Shown one piece after another: positions 11,561 through 23,518 of a stretch of DNA of 64,000 nucleotides (positions are counted from its first letter, which is position 1; each line of letters starts with the position of its first letter). The translations under genes were made by a program, and so were the position numbers. Location: NCBI RefSeq assembly GCF_000276665.1, contig NW_004955465.1:5230893-5294892 (forward strand), written 5' to 3'. The DNA is from Chinchilla lanigera (Eukaryota > Chordata > Mammalia > Rodentia > Chinchillidae). A model generated the notes under the pieces. The model was not told where the DNA came from and searched no databases. It worked only from the letters and a program-made list of their open reading frames with translations.

Positions 11561-13845
11561 ACTGCTGGACAACCTTACTGTGGTAGAAGGGTGTTTTGTT
11601 TTGTTTTGTTATGTTCCTTAAAAAAATTACCCCTTGTTTTGCTGTGAGGGGAGACAGCTAATGAAAAATGGCCCAGAATTATTGTGAAACAATTGTCTGT
11701 AGTGTAATCAAGTCTGTTTCTGCCCTCCAACTACTCCAGGATATAATGATACATGTATCATTAAGCAGCTGCTATGGATGCCCGAGGAAACTGGTAGAAA
11801 TTTGTACCTATTGTTTTCCCTTCGCCAGCTCCGCTTCCTCACTATCACCCATATTCTCTCATCTCCCTCCTGCTTTTGGATTACGGCTACAACAATTTTG
11901 TGAAATACAATCATGGTTCTTCACACATATAAATCTGTGCATCTATACATACATCCATACACATCTTTATTTTTTTTTCTTTTTCAAAAAGCAAACATAC
12001 AATAAAATATTGCTTTCTTCTGAGAACTTTTAGTAATTATGGAATGCATAAAGTAAGCTTCTGAGGATGGTGATTCTTTTTCAACACAGAAAACAGGGGT
12101 CAAAGGAGAGTGTGTGACTAATGTTTAATTAGAATGGGCTTCTAAAATAAAGCAATTATTTGTTTAACGGCTGCTAAATTTCATGTAACAGAAGGACTTC
12201 GGCTTTGGAGTGTGTGTGTGTATGTGTGTATGGACATGGGCTTTCATTTACCAAGCCAATAAATGAGACTCAAAGCAGCCTTCTTAGTACCACAGCCCTG
12301 GAAATCCAACAGAACACATTTTAGGACAGATTTGCCTGACAACTGCTTGTGATCATGATAATTTTATGGTAACACAACTGTGTTTACAAGTTGTCATCTT
12401 TATTTTTCATTTTTGAGATAGTTGTTATAATACCAACATATCAAGAAAAGGCAACATGGCAAGGAGGGGGATATTAAGTAGTTTCGTTTGTAGGAAATTT
12501 GGCTTTCACGGGATGTACACAGAACTTACAACCTAAGAGGTTCTCCACAATTGTATTTGTCTATATACACAATCTCATGATAGGTCCAGAACTAAACAAG
12601 CATGTTCTCCATAACTAACATGTGGTGACAATATGTTTTTATCCTTTGTGTCATACAATTAATATAAGCATAGGAATATACAAGCAACTAAAAGCAGTAA
12701 CTGTAGTTTAGTGGAATAACAAAGGAACCTATTGCTAAGAAGAGCACCAACACTGATTCTATCATCAGAGAACATTTACAGTGATACTGGAGCCTAAATG
12801 TATTTTGGAACAATCAGAATTCTTCTGGTGGCATATTCAATTTGTGTGTTTTATATTTATGTTTTATATCTGTTACAAAGAATTCCACCTATGAGGTTCA
12901 TTTAAATGCCTGCTGGTTTCTATCAATGTGTGTCCAAATTAACATTGATTCATCTTTCAGCCATACAAATAAGGGCCTATTTAAACAATCATTTAGAGCT
13001 AAGAAGAAATACATAATAGAGATAATATGTGAAATAAGATAACTTTTGAAATGATTTGTGTGCTGTCCATTGATTTTCAAACATCTTGATGGCCAAATGG
13101 AGATCTTCCAAAATACAGTTTCAATTTGATATAAAATTCAGTGTGGAGCCTAGAGAGGAGAGGAGGCAAAGTTTTTCCTCAGAGTTATGTTCTCATGGAA
13201 GATCCTACTTAGAAAAGTGTATTACAAAATGCCTGCACATTCTGAATCAGAAAGTATAAGAAATATTGTGTCATTATTATGTGTTAAATAACAAGATTCA
13301 CTAACAGGAAACTACGGGGCCATTATCCCAACCAAATAAAGTAAATATTTAGACTTTCAGTAGAGAGGAATCAGAAACTAGGATTTAATAATTTCAGAAA
13401 CCAGAGTGCCAAACTGCATAGGACATGTTTAAAATTGTTAATGTAAGTACCAGAAAACTGCAGAATGACAGATGTTTGAATGGGAGAAGTTACCGGAAGT
13501 GTTTCTGTCGAACAAATATACCACTCAAGACCTGAGAAAGAGGGCCAGCCTTCAGAGAAGATTCAGTGTGGACCCTCCCATCTGTTCTCTGTTTTTTCTG
13601 GAGGTGGAGAAAGCCTCCAGCCCAGCTCAGCCATGCTTCTTGTTCAGAGCTGAGAGCCCAAAACTGATGCTGAGATGCCAGAGCCCTGTGTGAGCCATGC
13701 AAAGGTGCCCTAGGGAATCCACCTTTTAGCTGCCACTGCTCCTGTGGAGGGAAGATGGCTTCTGACTCGCCTTCAAGGTACCAGTACACAGCCTGGTGCA
13801 CAAGGGATACTACACTACCATCCAGTGATTCTTTGAATGCATCCA
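11561..13845. other. Unique sequence, no gene seen
   Basis: Contains a TTTTG-rich patch at 11591-11612 and short GT-rich patches near 12210-12232. The 121-codon frame at 11668-12033 ends in an F/Y/H-rich tail translated from a T-rich tract and does not resemble a protein. The 118-codon minus frame at 13490-13846 also has no recognisable family. Confidence 0.45.
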
Positions 13846-14165
13846 ATCCTCTGTAGGTTCCCTACCCATGGATTCAACCTTTCAGGAATGAGAAATATCC
13901 AGAAAAGAATTCAACTCCTTACTGAACATGGACAGACTTTCTCTTCTTATCGCTATTCCCTGTTATAGTCACTAGCATGATAACTATTGACACAGCATTT
14001 GCACTGTATCTGGTATTATAAATTAAGCTATGGATGACTTAAGGTTCAGGGGATAATGTGTACAGGTTACATGCTAAACATTACACTATTTTATAGAAGG
14101 GACTTGAACATTTCTGGATTTTACTATTTGTGGAGGTCCTGGAAGAAATTCTCTATTCATTCTGT
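13846..14165 (+). mobile_element. Tigger-type nonautonomous DNA transposon relic, copy 1
   Basis: Runs from TACCCATGGATTCAACC through GGTATTATAAATTAAGCTATGGATGACTTAAGG to GAAGGGACTTGAACATTTCTGG and TGGAGGTCCTGGAAG. This is the order of a well-known mammalian TcMar-Tigger MITE-like repeat. A second copy in the same orientation is at 60140-60445. The exact subfamily is not assigned. It is old and diverged. Confidence 0.75.
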
Positions 14166-15284
14166 AGACAAACGTAGTTTCTTCTCTTCATATTTCAATT
14201 ATTTCATTATCATATTTCATGATCACTTGCTTTGAAGTTCCCATTGGCCTTTAGGCCTTTGGGAAACCACAAATGTATAATTAAAAGGTTTTAAAAGGCT
14301 ATCCTGCACAAAGGAAGACATCACTGAACTTAAGGCACAGGAAATATAGTAGCTATGGTTCCTACATCTTAATATATTTTGGAAATAACACCTTACAATA
14401 GAGTGGTTATTCTGTCAATGTTGAAACTTCAGGAAAATTATACTTGTTAGCTAGACTTTGAGCAGAAGGGATGACTTGAGCATCACATCTCACAGTAAAA
14501 GTATATTCATTTTAGAGGATCATATTCTAAGTTTGTTGCAACGTTTGACTGGCCTGGTGAATCAAGAGGCTTAATATATATAAGCAGGTTTGAGCCTTTA
14601 TTAACGCAGCCATGCTTTGGTAGACATGAATCAAACATTACCTTTTAATAAGCAAGGGAAAAACAATTCCCCCCAAATCTCTTTGGTTATGTTTTCTATA
14701 TGACTGACCCTTGAAGAAGCACAAAGACATAGAATATATACTCAGGACCAAACCTGACCTTGTCCTCCCTCTCATTCTGCCAAAATCTAAGTTACAAACT
14801 ATAAAAGGAAAACAAGTGAAGGGTATGTTTTAATAGCTTTCCTTTCTTCCTGAAATCTACTGAAAGACAATGGAATGCAATGTTAAATTAGCTAGAATGC
14901 CATTCAGATGTTACTAGAAAGATCTTAATGCTAAGATACATCAACATTCAATCTTTTGTGGTTTGTGGGAATGGAAAAACAAACACCAAATAAGTCCTGG
15001 TATTTGGACCACAGCAGGAGGGGGCATTTAGAAAATTCTCCCAAGGAGGCAATTTGGCAATGGCCAAAGAGCAAAGACTCTGGCTTGGGAACCAACTGGA
15101 AACTACTTGTGGCAAAGAGTAGCATTAGAGAGGCTTTGTTCTCATCATAGAATTCATTGCACATGATCTCAAATGAAAAGCTATATCTGTAGACAAATGG
15201 TACATTTAGAAAAATTACATCTACTCTAGCTATGCAAGAGTTTCAATCTAACTCACCTAAGAAATCATGAATTTTACCACTTTT
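14166..15284. other. Unique sequence, no gene seen
   Basis: AT-rich unique DNA. The mirrored frames at 14931-15164 on both strands are about 64-77 codons and look random. Confidence 0.45.
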
Positions 15285-15790
15285 TCACAGAATCAATAAA
15301 AGTTGTGGGAAGTGGAACTTGGGACTGCATATTAATCTTGCATCCAGCTCTTTGCTAGCTTTCAACAGCAACTATTCATCTTGTTGAGCTTATAGAAGTG
15401 ATTTGTTTCATCTGTACACTCCATGCACAGCTAAATATAAAATCAACCTCTATTTAACAAAGTGGACTAACAGCGTGAGGCCTATCAGGGTAGCCTGCAA
15501 CCTTGGTGCAACATTGCAAAGCCCCGCAACATGTCAGCACCAAAGCCGAGCCATTAGAATGTTGCTTAATAGTGCAGCCTTATTGACAGGTTGACTAATA
15601 GGAATTTTCCACCTTAAGATGCTGACAGACCTGGCTCTGGTTTCTTTTCAAGACTTTCAACAAATAATCTGCAGCATCTTGAGTTATTCATTTACTTAAT
15701 CTGCTTATTGGAAATCAAGTTAAAATTATCCATTAAGCAAATGACTCATTCTCAGTGAGCTAAATGAGGAGAGCAAATGGACTTCAACCT
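15285..15790. other. Candidate conserved noncoding element
   Basis: Unique, not repeat-like, with intact-looking words such as GCATATTAATCTTGCATCC and TTACTTAATCTGC and a CCTATCAGGG GATA-type site. The composition is even and it is free of insertions over 500 bp inside a repeat-riddled window. Enhancer function is inference only. Confidence 0.3.
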
Positions 15791-16616
15791 TCTATGGGAA
15801 GTGAACCCTGCCCTAGTATGTGTTTTACAAGTCTTCAGACATCCTACTATTGTGGCCTAGACTCTTGCAATGTATGAAATAGGTCAGAATTCTGGATGTC
15901 TTAATCAAACAGTCCATTTAGTGTAATATGGACATCATTCTTTTATTTTCAATCCTGAAGCAAAAATGGGGAGGAAGAGTAGATCACTACCACGGACATC
16001 CCACGAAAACCTGTCTGGGCTTTTTAAACCTGTGAAGTCTCACTTCTCTAAATTGCAACACGGTCACTCACTGCCACATGTGTGCACACATACATGGCCG
16101 TGAGTGCACGCGATGGTGTGACGTGTGTATGCATAGCCAATGAGCTTTGATTCATTTTGCCAGTTTTCTTACTCACAGTGGTGCTAGGGAAGCAGCGCGG
16201 ATTGCCAGCTATGGTCTAGAGACGTGGTAGATTGATTTCAGTGGGGCTTACGTGTGGGAATACTAGTAAAAATTTACTACTGCTTTGTAAAAAGCCACGC
16301 TGAAAGGCAGTGGCTTACATTATTTCTTTCTCATCACTCTGGATTTGCTGGTCAACCCCTCTACTGTCTTTGCATGGCCTTACTTGTGTGGCTAGATCCA
16401 AAAACTCAAGGCCAGCTGCAGTGGGACGTCCGAGGTGCCTTACTCTCATGCCTAGCAGCTGGTGCCAGACTTTGGTTATGGTACTCTAGTTTCCAACCAT
16501 ATGATTTCTCATCCTACAGTAGGCTGACCTTGCTTCTTTCCATGAGGTGGACTTGGAGTAGCATTCTAAGAGTTAAGAAGCAGAAGCTCTGAGGATTTCT
16601 AGGTTCTTTCTCAATG
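15791..16616. other. Unique sequence with a small CpG/TG-rich patch
   Basis: A patch at about 16060-16135 has several CpGs (GGCCGTGAGTGCACGCGATG, then TGACGTGTG, which contains a CRE-like TGACG). No gene is evident. The 112-codon plus frame at 16254-16592 has no known domain. Confidence 0.4.
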
Positions 16617-17034
16617 TCTTAGTGTGTTTTCTGCTGTGGAAAACTAAGCACATGGAACTAACTAGATAAGTTATTAACAAAGGAAACATTTCTCACAGTT
16701 CAGGAGGCTGGAAAGTCCAAGAGCATGGTGCTACCATCTGTTTGGGATCTGGTGAAAACCCTCAGGATGCACTATTACAGGGCAGGGAGCATTTATGGCA
16801 AAACAGAACAAACTTGTCAGAGTGTGTTCCCTTTTATCACAAAGCTATTCCCACAATAGCCCGTTAATCTGTTAATTCATTAATCCATGAATGGATTAAC
16901 CCAACCCCGTGGGCAGAGCCCTTAGGAATCAATCACTGCCCAAATTCCCAGCATTCAAATAGATTAACATAAGACTTTGGGGATTAAGTTTCCAGCATAC
17001 AAACCTTGAGGGACATTTTCAAACCATAGCACTA
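16617..17034 (-). mobile_element. Solo MaLR LTR (MST/MLT1-like), minus strand
   Basis: Starts GTCTTAGTGTGTTTTCTGCTG and passes CTCACAGTTCAGGAGGCTGG and a GGCAAAACAGAACAAAC region. It carries CATTAATCCATGAATGGATTAACCC and ends CCTTGAGGGACATTTTCAAACCATAGCAC. These are the landmarks of MaLR LTRs read backwards. No internal region is attached. Confidence 0.85.
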
Positions 17035-18291
17035 AGTGGAGACTTGGAAGTTGTATTGTGACACCTCCGCTGTATTCCATCAAAGCTGTCACAAGGCCAA
17101 CAATTCAAGGGGTGGAGCAAAAGACTTCATTGTTGGATGAGGGGAGCAAAAAAGGTATATTGTATATGCACATTCCACTTGGGAGTAGGAGAAATCTGTG
17201 GCTGTATTTTTTATTCCATAACAATAGAGGAAGTCATGTTGTATCTAGTAAAATGGACTACCTGATCATTTTCTCTTGTTCACCAACAAAAAGTAGAAAA
17301 AATGGCTATATAGTCTGTTATCATGTGGTTCCATTGTACTTTCTACAGATTTATAATTTGAAAATCTTCCATTGGAAGGAGACCCCTAGCACAGCTTCAG
17401 AAAAATCACACTTCAAGTGCATCCTTGAATGCATGCCAGTCTTTACTTAAGGAAAAAAAGGAGCACTTAGCATAGATCTTGCTACATAGAAGCTATTCAA
17501 CATATTTTAAATAAACAAATAAGGACAATATGGGCTTACTATGGAGATAACACACTGATTCTTTACTTGATGGTTCAGTTTCTCAAAATCAAAAATGATG
17601 TTTGTCAGAGTTGGATTTAACAAACACATATTGCCTAATGAATGTGCATCCAAAAGTATTTTCTGAAGTTTTGAAGACTTAATCTTTATCTAAAAGGCTA
17701 ATATGCCTAGTTATGTAATGTAGTAAAGGTTAATGGAAGTACAAAAGACAAAGAAAAGTCTAAGAAGACATTTCCCTGCCCTGAATATGCTAGAACTTCA
17801 TCAGTCCCCTAGGCTTAGATTCAGAATTACCACCAAGCCCTTCCCAACATAAAATTTGGTTCCCTTTTCAGGCTAATTTTATCCTCACATCTTATTAGTT
17901 TTCATGATAATTTATATCAGGATAATTTAAAAACATGAAGATCTCAAATACAGGATATTAAACTTATCCCAAACTACATTAGCATTCAATAAAATCTTTT
18001 TTTATCTTGTCTTTATTTTTTAAAGTTTATTAATACATTATTTAATATGCTTTGATACTAGAAGTCTATTTTTCCAATTATAAAATTGAGATATGCTTCA
18101 TTAAGAATTTAGTAGAATTGCCATTTTAACTCAAAGGAATGTCAAATTAAAGAGGAAAAATTTATATGCACACTGAAGGAAAATAAAACCAAATATTATA
18201 GTCAGTAAAGAGACAGGAAGACACTGAGAAAAACCTTTGTCAAAAGAAGTTCACCACTATAAACTATTCATGGAGATTGTGTGTAGATGTG
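17035..18291. other. Unique or old-LINE-like sequence, no gene seen
   Basis: The start (ATTCAAGGGGTGGAGCAAAAGACTTCATTGTTGG) resembles text found in the 3' parts of old L1s. The 130-codon frame at 17058-17450 covers this and is not protein-like. The rest is AT-rich and featureless. Confidence 0.4.
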
Positions 18292-18324
18292 GTGTGTGTG
18301 TGTGTGTGTGTGTGCGTGCGTGTG
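18292..18324. repeat. (TG)n microsatellite
   Basis: Uninterrupted TG dinucleotides with two CG-containing units at the end (TGCGTGCG). Alternating purine-pyrimidine DNA of this length can adopt the Z-form. Confidence 0.95.
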
Positions 18325-19429
18325 ACAAAGTACCTAAAAGAAGAGAGAACTTTTTGAATACAATTGGTATTATACCAATTACTCACTTCAGCTTTGTTTT
18401 TCTCAAGGAACATTTGGGGAAGAGCACTGTTCTACTTTTGTTTTTGCATAGCAAGAACAACTACATTGTCCAGAGACACTGAACTCAAAATGACAACTTA
18501 TAGATGTTCAACCCACTTCCAAGAGACTCATATTTACATTGAGATTTTCCTAACTGAAATCCTTCATATTTCTTAAAACCTTAAGAACTTTAACAATGGA
18601 AATTCTTGAGTTAATCAAAGCCAGTACCTTCAGTGACTCCTTAAATTGATCTGATGATCAAGGTACAGTAGTTTACAAAATCCACTGCAGGAAAATTATT
18701 CTCCTATTGTGATTGACTCCTTCTTGCCAGAGCTGCTGAAGATTTCTGGTGGCTGTCTAGAGACACTAATAGATGTAAGTTGTCTAATCAAGTTATATGC
18801 ACAGAGAACTCATCGGTAAAGGGTGTAACAACAATATGCAGGTGTCAATTACAGGACAACTATAGTTACCCTACAACTTTCTTGCTAAATTGGAAAGAAG
18901 AGGCACACATTGATAACCAAACCCAGGAAATTAAAAGTTTTTAGGGAGGCATTGTAGTGATAATTTACTTTAAATTACATATAACATCAGTTTCTTTTCT
19001 GATTATCCAATGTTGTTCTGCTCTAAAGATGTTATCTGTGAATGTGAATGCAGTTTAAGGAAGTTGTGTATGTCTTATCTGTTTAGACTGTGTCCTACCT
19101 AAAACATTTTAATGAAGAATTTCATGAAATTTTAAAGTGGTGAGAAGGAAAACACTGCAATATTTATTAAACAGTAAATAAATTAGTACTGTAACTTAGT
19201 ACAGTAACTTAAACAGTACAGGAATCAGCTGAAGCAATGATATTCCAGTTTCCGTGTGGTACAAGTCACTTATAGGCCTTGTTAACCCAGCTCCTGAGCC
19301 TCTAGACATGCTGGTACTGGTAGACTTGGAATAGGGACAGGAATTTCCATTTCTGAAACATTCCAAGGTGATATGAATGCTATCGTCTCAGGACCAGTCT
19401 TTGAACCCCTGGACTGGGTTCTATCTAAC
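18325..19429. other. Unique sequence, no gene seen
   Basis: Nothing supported beyond short AT-rich runs. A partial tandem repeat, TTAGTACTGTAAC then TTAGTACAGTAAC, lies at about 19182-19210. Confidence 0.45.
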
Positions 19430-19600
19430 CCAAAGATTTCCACTAACTTTTCACTAGAATCACCTGGAGAATGTTAAAATATACCACCCTGACTCTAACC
19501 CAAAGTAAGTAATGAGTTTCTACCTGCTGATGGGTTCAGAAATTAGCATTTTGTGTAATTTTCCCAAATGCACCCATAGATGAGATCTACAGAGATGATT
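19430..19600. repeat. MER5-like hAT-Charlie relic
   Basis: AGAATCACCTGGAGAATGTT, then a pyrimidine-rich stretch, then GAAATTAGCATTTTG follow the order of MER5A-type elements. It is diverged and fragmentary. Confidence 0.5.
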
Positions 19601-19839
19601 CCATACTGTTTTCCTCCTTTCTTACATGGTGGTTCTGAGCCCAGCCCTGCTCCCCTCCATCCTGGCCTCATTGTGCTTGACTCCTTCCCAGTCCTTCATC
19701 TCCCAGTCTTTTAAGTAAGGCTCTTCTCAGGCCTCTTCTTTCCCTGTGTTTCCTTCCTTCTCTGATCACCTGTCTATGCTTACCTTTCCTGCTCATACAT
19801 TCAGGGGCCCAATGCTGGAAGGATGAGACAAGAACACCA

Positions 19840-19960
19840 GATCAAGAGTCATAGAACTCAAGCTTTGATCTTTGCTCTGCTAGGGGAATTTGGGGAAACC
19901 TTCAAGTATTTGATTCTCAAATTTATAAAAGGATGAGGTAAAGTTTACTTTCAAGTTATG
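19840..19960 (+). repeat. MIR-like fragment
   Basis: GTCATAGAACTCAAGCTTTGATC, a CTAGGGGAATTTGGGGAAACC segment, then TTTATAAAAGGATGAGGTAAAG fits a MIR core. Moderate divergence. Confidence 0.5.
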
Positions 19961-20066
19961 ATATTATTTTCTATGATCTGTCCAGATAGTCCAGATCTTC
20001 CAGATCTAAATTTTAAAGACCCAACTGAGAATTTAGTTAAGCAGCCCCAAGAATGAATGAATCACA

Positions 20067-20265
20067 TGCTATGGTTTGGGTGACTGTCCTCCAAGGCCCT
20101 TGTGCTAGAGGCTCGGTTCCCAGTTTGTGCTATTGTGGGGTGGTGAGACCTTTAAGGGGAAGGTTCACATGGAACATCTGCAAGTCACTGGGGCATTGAG
20201 GGAGGGATACCAGGCTCCATCTGTCTCTGTCTCTCTGTCTCTCTCTTTCCTCTCGTGTGTGTGTC
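20067..20265 (+). mobile_element. Partial MaLR-type LTR with TCTG-rich patch
   Basis: Begins ATGCTATGGTTTGGGTGACTGTCC and passes GAGGCTCGGTTCCCAG, GGTGGTGAGACCTTTAAGGGG and CACTGGGGCATTGAGGG, all landmarks of MaLR LTR 5' halves. It dissolves into a TCTG/TC simple repeat at 20220-20250. The 3' half is not recognisable. Confidence 0.7.
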
Positions 20266-20360
20266 TATCTTTTTTGATGATTAACTTGTCTCCTTATCAT
20301 TCTGTCTTTGGGACATTTGTTCATGGAATTTTTGGCTCTTTTCTAGACTGGGTTTTTGTT

Positions 20361-21106
20361 TATTTGTTTTAAATCACAATAACTTTAGGTGATGAATTTC
20401 CTATATTTATTAGAGAAATCTGGGCTGGCAAATCTGCTGGAACTCATTAAATGATCTCCTGTGCCACATTTTCACTTTTGGAAAGAGAGAAAACAGCCCC
20501 CACAAGATATGGTCAGATATGATTACTGGGAAGTTTCCTTGAAGTATATAAGATAAATGAAACTACCTTCTCATATTTAAAGCTCTTTCTGCTCTTCCTA
20601 TTGACCAAACCTGTTGCTGGTCTTCATTTGCAGGGAACGTTCACTGTAGACTCGGGCTGGGCTTCATATTGCATGATTAAGGATGGGTAGGAATTAGAAA
20701 AGCAGGAGGAGAAGGCTATTATGCCTGAGGTGAAGAACACGGCCGATGGCAGCAGAAGTCCAGTACATGCTCTGTGTTACAGGGACAATGCAATAACACA
20801 CCCGAATGGTGGAAAGACTTGAGCACATATGTGTGCTGGGTGCATAGCTGGTATCTGTTATCCCCTCACTTAATGCTTGGCAGCAGCAGGCTGAGCATCT
20901 TAGGTATGCTGCCCTCATTTGATCTTCAGTATATCCTCTGAGAAGTTACCTTTCGTGAAGAAAGGAACTGAGGATAACTGAGGTTATATAACTGGCCTGA
21001 GGTCCAAGAGTGAGTAACCTCGATATAAGTACACACTTGCCCTCATTCTCACCCACCACCAATTTGTGAAAGGTTAGATATGAAATGGGAGTTAAAAGAG
21101 ATTTCA
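20361..21106. other. Unique sequence; MIR-like patch near 20920-21010
   Basis: No gene. The patch AAGGAACTGAGGATAACTGAGG with GGCCTGAGGTCCAAGAG is suggestive of MIR on the minus strand but too decayed to call firmly. Confidence 0.4.
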
Positions 21107-21222
21107 GGGGCTGGGGATTTAGCTCAGTGGCAAAAGCGCCTGCCTGGCAAGCGCAAGGTCGTGAGTTCGGTTCCCGGTACCGGAGAAAAACCAAAAAAAA
21201 AAAAAAAAAAAAAGAGATTTCA
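21094..21222 (+). mobile_element. ID-type SINE with exact 13-bp duplication
   Basis: The body is at 21107-21213: GGGGCTGGGGATTTAGCTCA head, TGCCTGGCAAGCGCAAGG core, TTCGGTTCCCGGTACCGG, and a pure A tail. AAAAGAGATTTCA is duplicated exactly at 21094-21106 and 21210-21222. The A box (TAGCTCAGTGG) and B box (GTTCGGTTCC) are intact in outline. This is among the youngest copies in the window. Confidence 0.96.
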
Positions 21223-21429
21223 GAAGGCTTTTTCTACAAAAGTAATTCATTATAAAAGTAATACATTTTTTAAAGTAGGGAGGTGAATTTGATCATTCTG
21301 GGCTAGTTTTCCTAGAGAAAAAAAAAGTCAAAACAACAAAAAACGCAATCTAGATAGCTAATGGGATGTCCCTTCTTGAGAGAAACCCTTCCTTCCTTCC
21401 TCTGCACACACAGAGTGCCTGCCACGTGG

Positions 21430-21935
21430 CTGTGACGGAACTCACTGACTGCATAGCAGCTTTCGTGGGAGCTTGTAGTCTAGCAGGGGAGCTGGAAAGT
21501 AAATAAGTAAACAGAGAAAACGAATAAAAGCAGATTATATGAGACCATAAAGGAAACGAAAGCTGTGATATGATAGGGGAAGCATCCGAGGAGGTGACAG
21601 TTGAACTGAGTCTCAAAGGTAGAAAATGAGTCAGCTATGGCAACAGCTGGGAAAGGAATTTTCTGGGCAGGAGGACAGCTGAGTTGGAAATGGTTGCTCA
21701 TGTTTCAGAGACAGAAGGATCACAAGGAGCAAAGGGAAGCGGGCAAAGAGTGAGTTTGTAGAAATGACAAATTCGGCAGGGTCGTGCAGGTCCTGAGTGG
21801 GAAGCTGCTGGAAGAGACAGATCAGGGAGTAACGGGATCTCATTTGCATCCTGAAAAGCTTGTTCTGGAAGTTGTGTGGATGGGGTTCAAAGAAAACAGA
21901 GTGATAATCTAAGCAAGAGAGGATGTAAGCAAAAT
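21430..21935 (+). repeat. Ancient L2/L3-like LINE relic
   Basis: Contains GGAGCTTGTAGTCTAGCAGG, then AGGAGGTGACAGTTGAACTGAG, GGAATTTTCTGGGCAGG, GATCAGGGAGTAACGGG, and GAAGTTGTGTGGATGGGG in the order of a mammal-wide repeat. I cannot fix the exact family name. The minus-strand frames over it are chance. Confidence 0.5.
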
Positions 21936-22105
21936 AGAGAGAAATTTAAAAATCCAAGGGAGACCAAAGCTTCAGAGTTCTACAGCAATGAGTAGGGAAG
22001 TGGATACGGTAAAAATCCAGGGTTACAGCAACTCTTGAAACTGTTTCCAGGGTGTCAGAAAGTCCTCTAATGTTCAGCATTCAGGGAAGCACGAAGATAG
22101 ACTCT

Positions 22106-22117
22106 CCACCAGGGGGA
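22106..22117 (+). promoter_or_regulatory. Possible CTCF-core-like site
   Basis: CCACCAGGGGGA matches the CTCF core (CCASYAGRKGG) over its main positions. A single motif match in 64 kb is weak evidence of occupancy. It would matter only if the site is conserved or bound. Confidence 0.25.
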
Positions 22118-22611
22118 AGATATATGCACTCTGTACTCTAAACACTAGAAGCCCCAAGCCCATTAAAATGAACTCTGATAGCTAATATTTTATGGCATTT
22201 TAAATTCACATATTCCATTTTGCATATTAAACTATCTCCCTGAATCCTGAAGGTAGCTCAGTAAACTCATATGATGGTTGTCATTCTTGCCTGTAGATGA
22301 AAACAATTAACTTGCTAGAAGCACAGTACCCAAGACAAAGAAAAGAATAGCTCAACTATGCTCTACCATCATCTAAAGGCAGCTACTACCCTCCTTCTCT
22401 GGCTAGATCAGTTGAGAACTGAGAGTGTGTCTTATTCCTGCTGGTAGATTTGCAAACATTAGTGCAGTAGCTTTTTAACCCATAGTTGATGATAAACCTG
22501 AGAAACAGGGCAAAAATCTGGATCAACCTTAGTGGTTTGTGGATGAGATTAAATTGCACTGATTCATGGTTCTCTGAGTACAACATCCGGACCAGGAGCA
22601 CAGCAGCTCCT

Positions 22612-22975
22612 GGTGTTAGTCAGCTGTAGCTGTCACAACAAATAACTGCACACTGGGGAATTTAGTAAACAGAAATGTACTCACAGTTCTAGAAGACAGA
22701 AATCCAAGATGAAGGTATGGGCAGGGCTGGCTTCACCGGAGACCTCTCCTTGGCTTTTAGATGATCATCTTCTCCCTGGATCCTCACACAGTCTTTTGTC
22801 TGTGTGTCTGTGACCTCATCTCCTCTAAGTACAAGGACACCAGCCACATTTGTTTGGGTCTCTTTCTTATGACCTCATTTCACTGTACCTACCTCTTCAA
22901 AATCCTCATTGCCAAATATAATCACATTAAAGGTAGCACTTCAGCATATAAATGGGGGCAGAAAATATAATATCT
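22612..22975 (-). mobile_element. MaLR-type (MLT1-like) LTR, minus strand
   Basis: Runs GTTAGTCAGCTGTAGCTGTC, CTCACAGTTCTAGAAGACAG, GATGATCATCTTCTCCCTGG, TACAAGGACACCAG and ATATAATCACATTAAAGG. This is the order of an old LTR of the MLT1 group read in reverse. No internal sequence is attached. Confidence 0.75.
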
Positions 22976-22977
22976 AG

Positions 22978-23122
22978 CAATTTGTTAGAAATGGAAATTA
23001 TCAGGTCCTTCTTCAGAACTACCTCAGTGGAGACTCTGAGATGGGTCCCAATAATCTGTTCTCACTGGTCCTCCCTGCGGCTCTGAGGTGGGCTTGTGTT
23101 TGAGAATCTGTGGCCTATTGCA
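22978..23122. repeat. MER5-like hAT-Charlie relic
   Basis: TTAGAAATGGAAATTATCAGG, then TTCTCACTGG and GGGCTTGTGTTTGAGAATCTG resemble MER5A. It sits immediately next to the preceding LTR. Confidence 0.55.
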
Positions 23123-23399
23123 TGTAGCAATACATTTCCCTTAACAAGGAGAAGGGAGAGACAACAGTGAGAGGAGTAGAAGAAAAGAATAGGAATAATG
23201 GGAATATGAAGACATCATCAGCACACAGGGATGCTGGAAGCTGCAAAAGAGAAAGAAAAAAGAAAAGTTCTCTGGGATCGCAGAGGGGTACCTTCTGAAA
23301 ACATCAGTGGACATCAGTTCTTGCCTGCAACATTCCTGATCCTACCAAGAGTAAATATTTTTGTGGCACTGGTTGCCTAGTAGAAGAAGCATTTGCAAC

Positions 23400-23518
23400 C
23401 AAAGAAAGAGAGGGAGGGAGGAAAGGAGGGAGGAAGAAAGGAAGGAAGGAAGGAAGGAAGGAAGGAAGGAAGGAAGGAAGGAAGGAAGGAGGGAGGGAAG
23501 GAGGGAGAGAGGGAGGGC
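23400..23518. repeat. (GGAA)n / GGGA polypurine tract
   Basis: About 119 bp of nearly pure purine on the plus strand, with a core of roughly a dozen uninterrupted GGAA units flanked by GGGA units. Such tracts can form triplex (H-DNA). Tandem GGAA is also a known landing site for some ETS-family proteins. The frames on either strand are translated microsatellite. Confidence 0.95.

Noticed and set aside
13490..13846. 118-codon minus-strand frame
   Set aside because: No recognisable domain, and the plus strand is also open over half of it, as in chance GC-mixed DNA.
17058..17450. 130-codon plus-strand frame
   Set aside because: Begins in old LINE-like text directly after an LTR. Composition is not protein-like.
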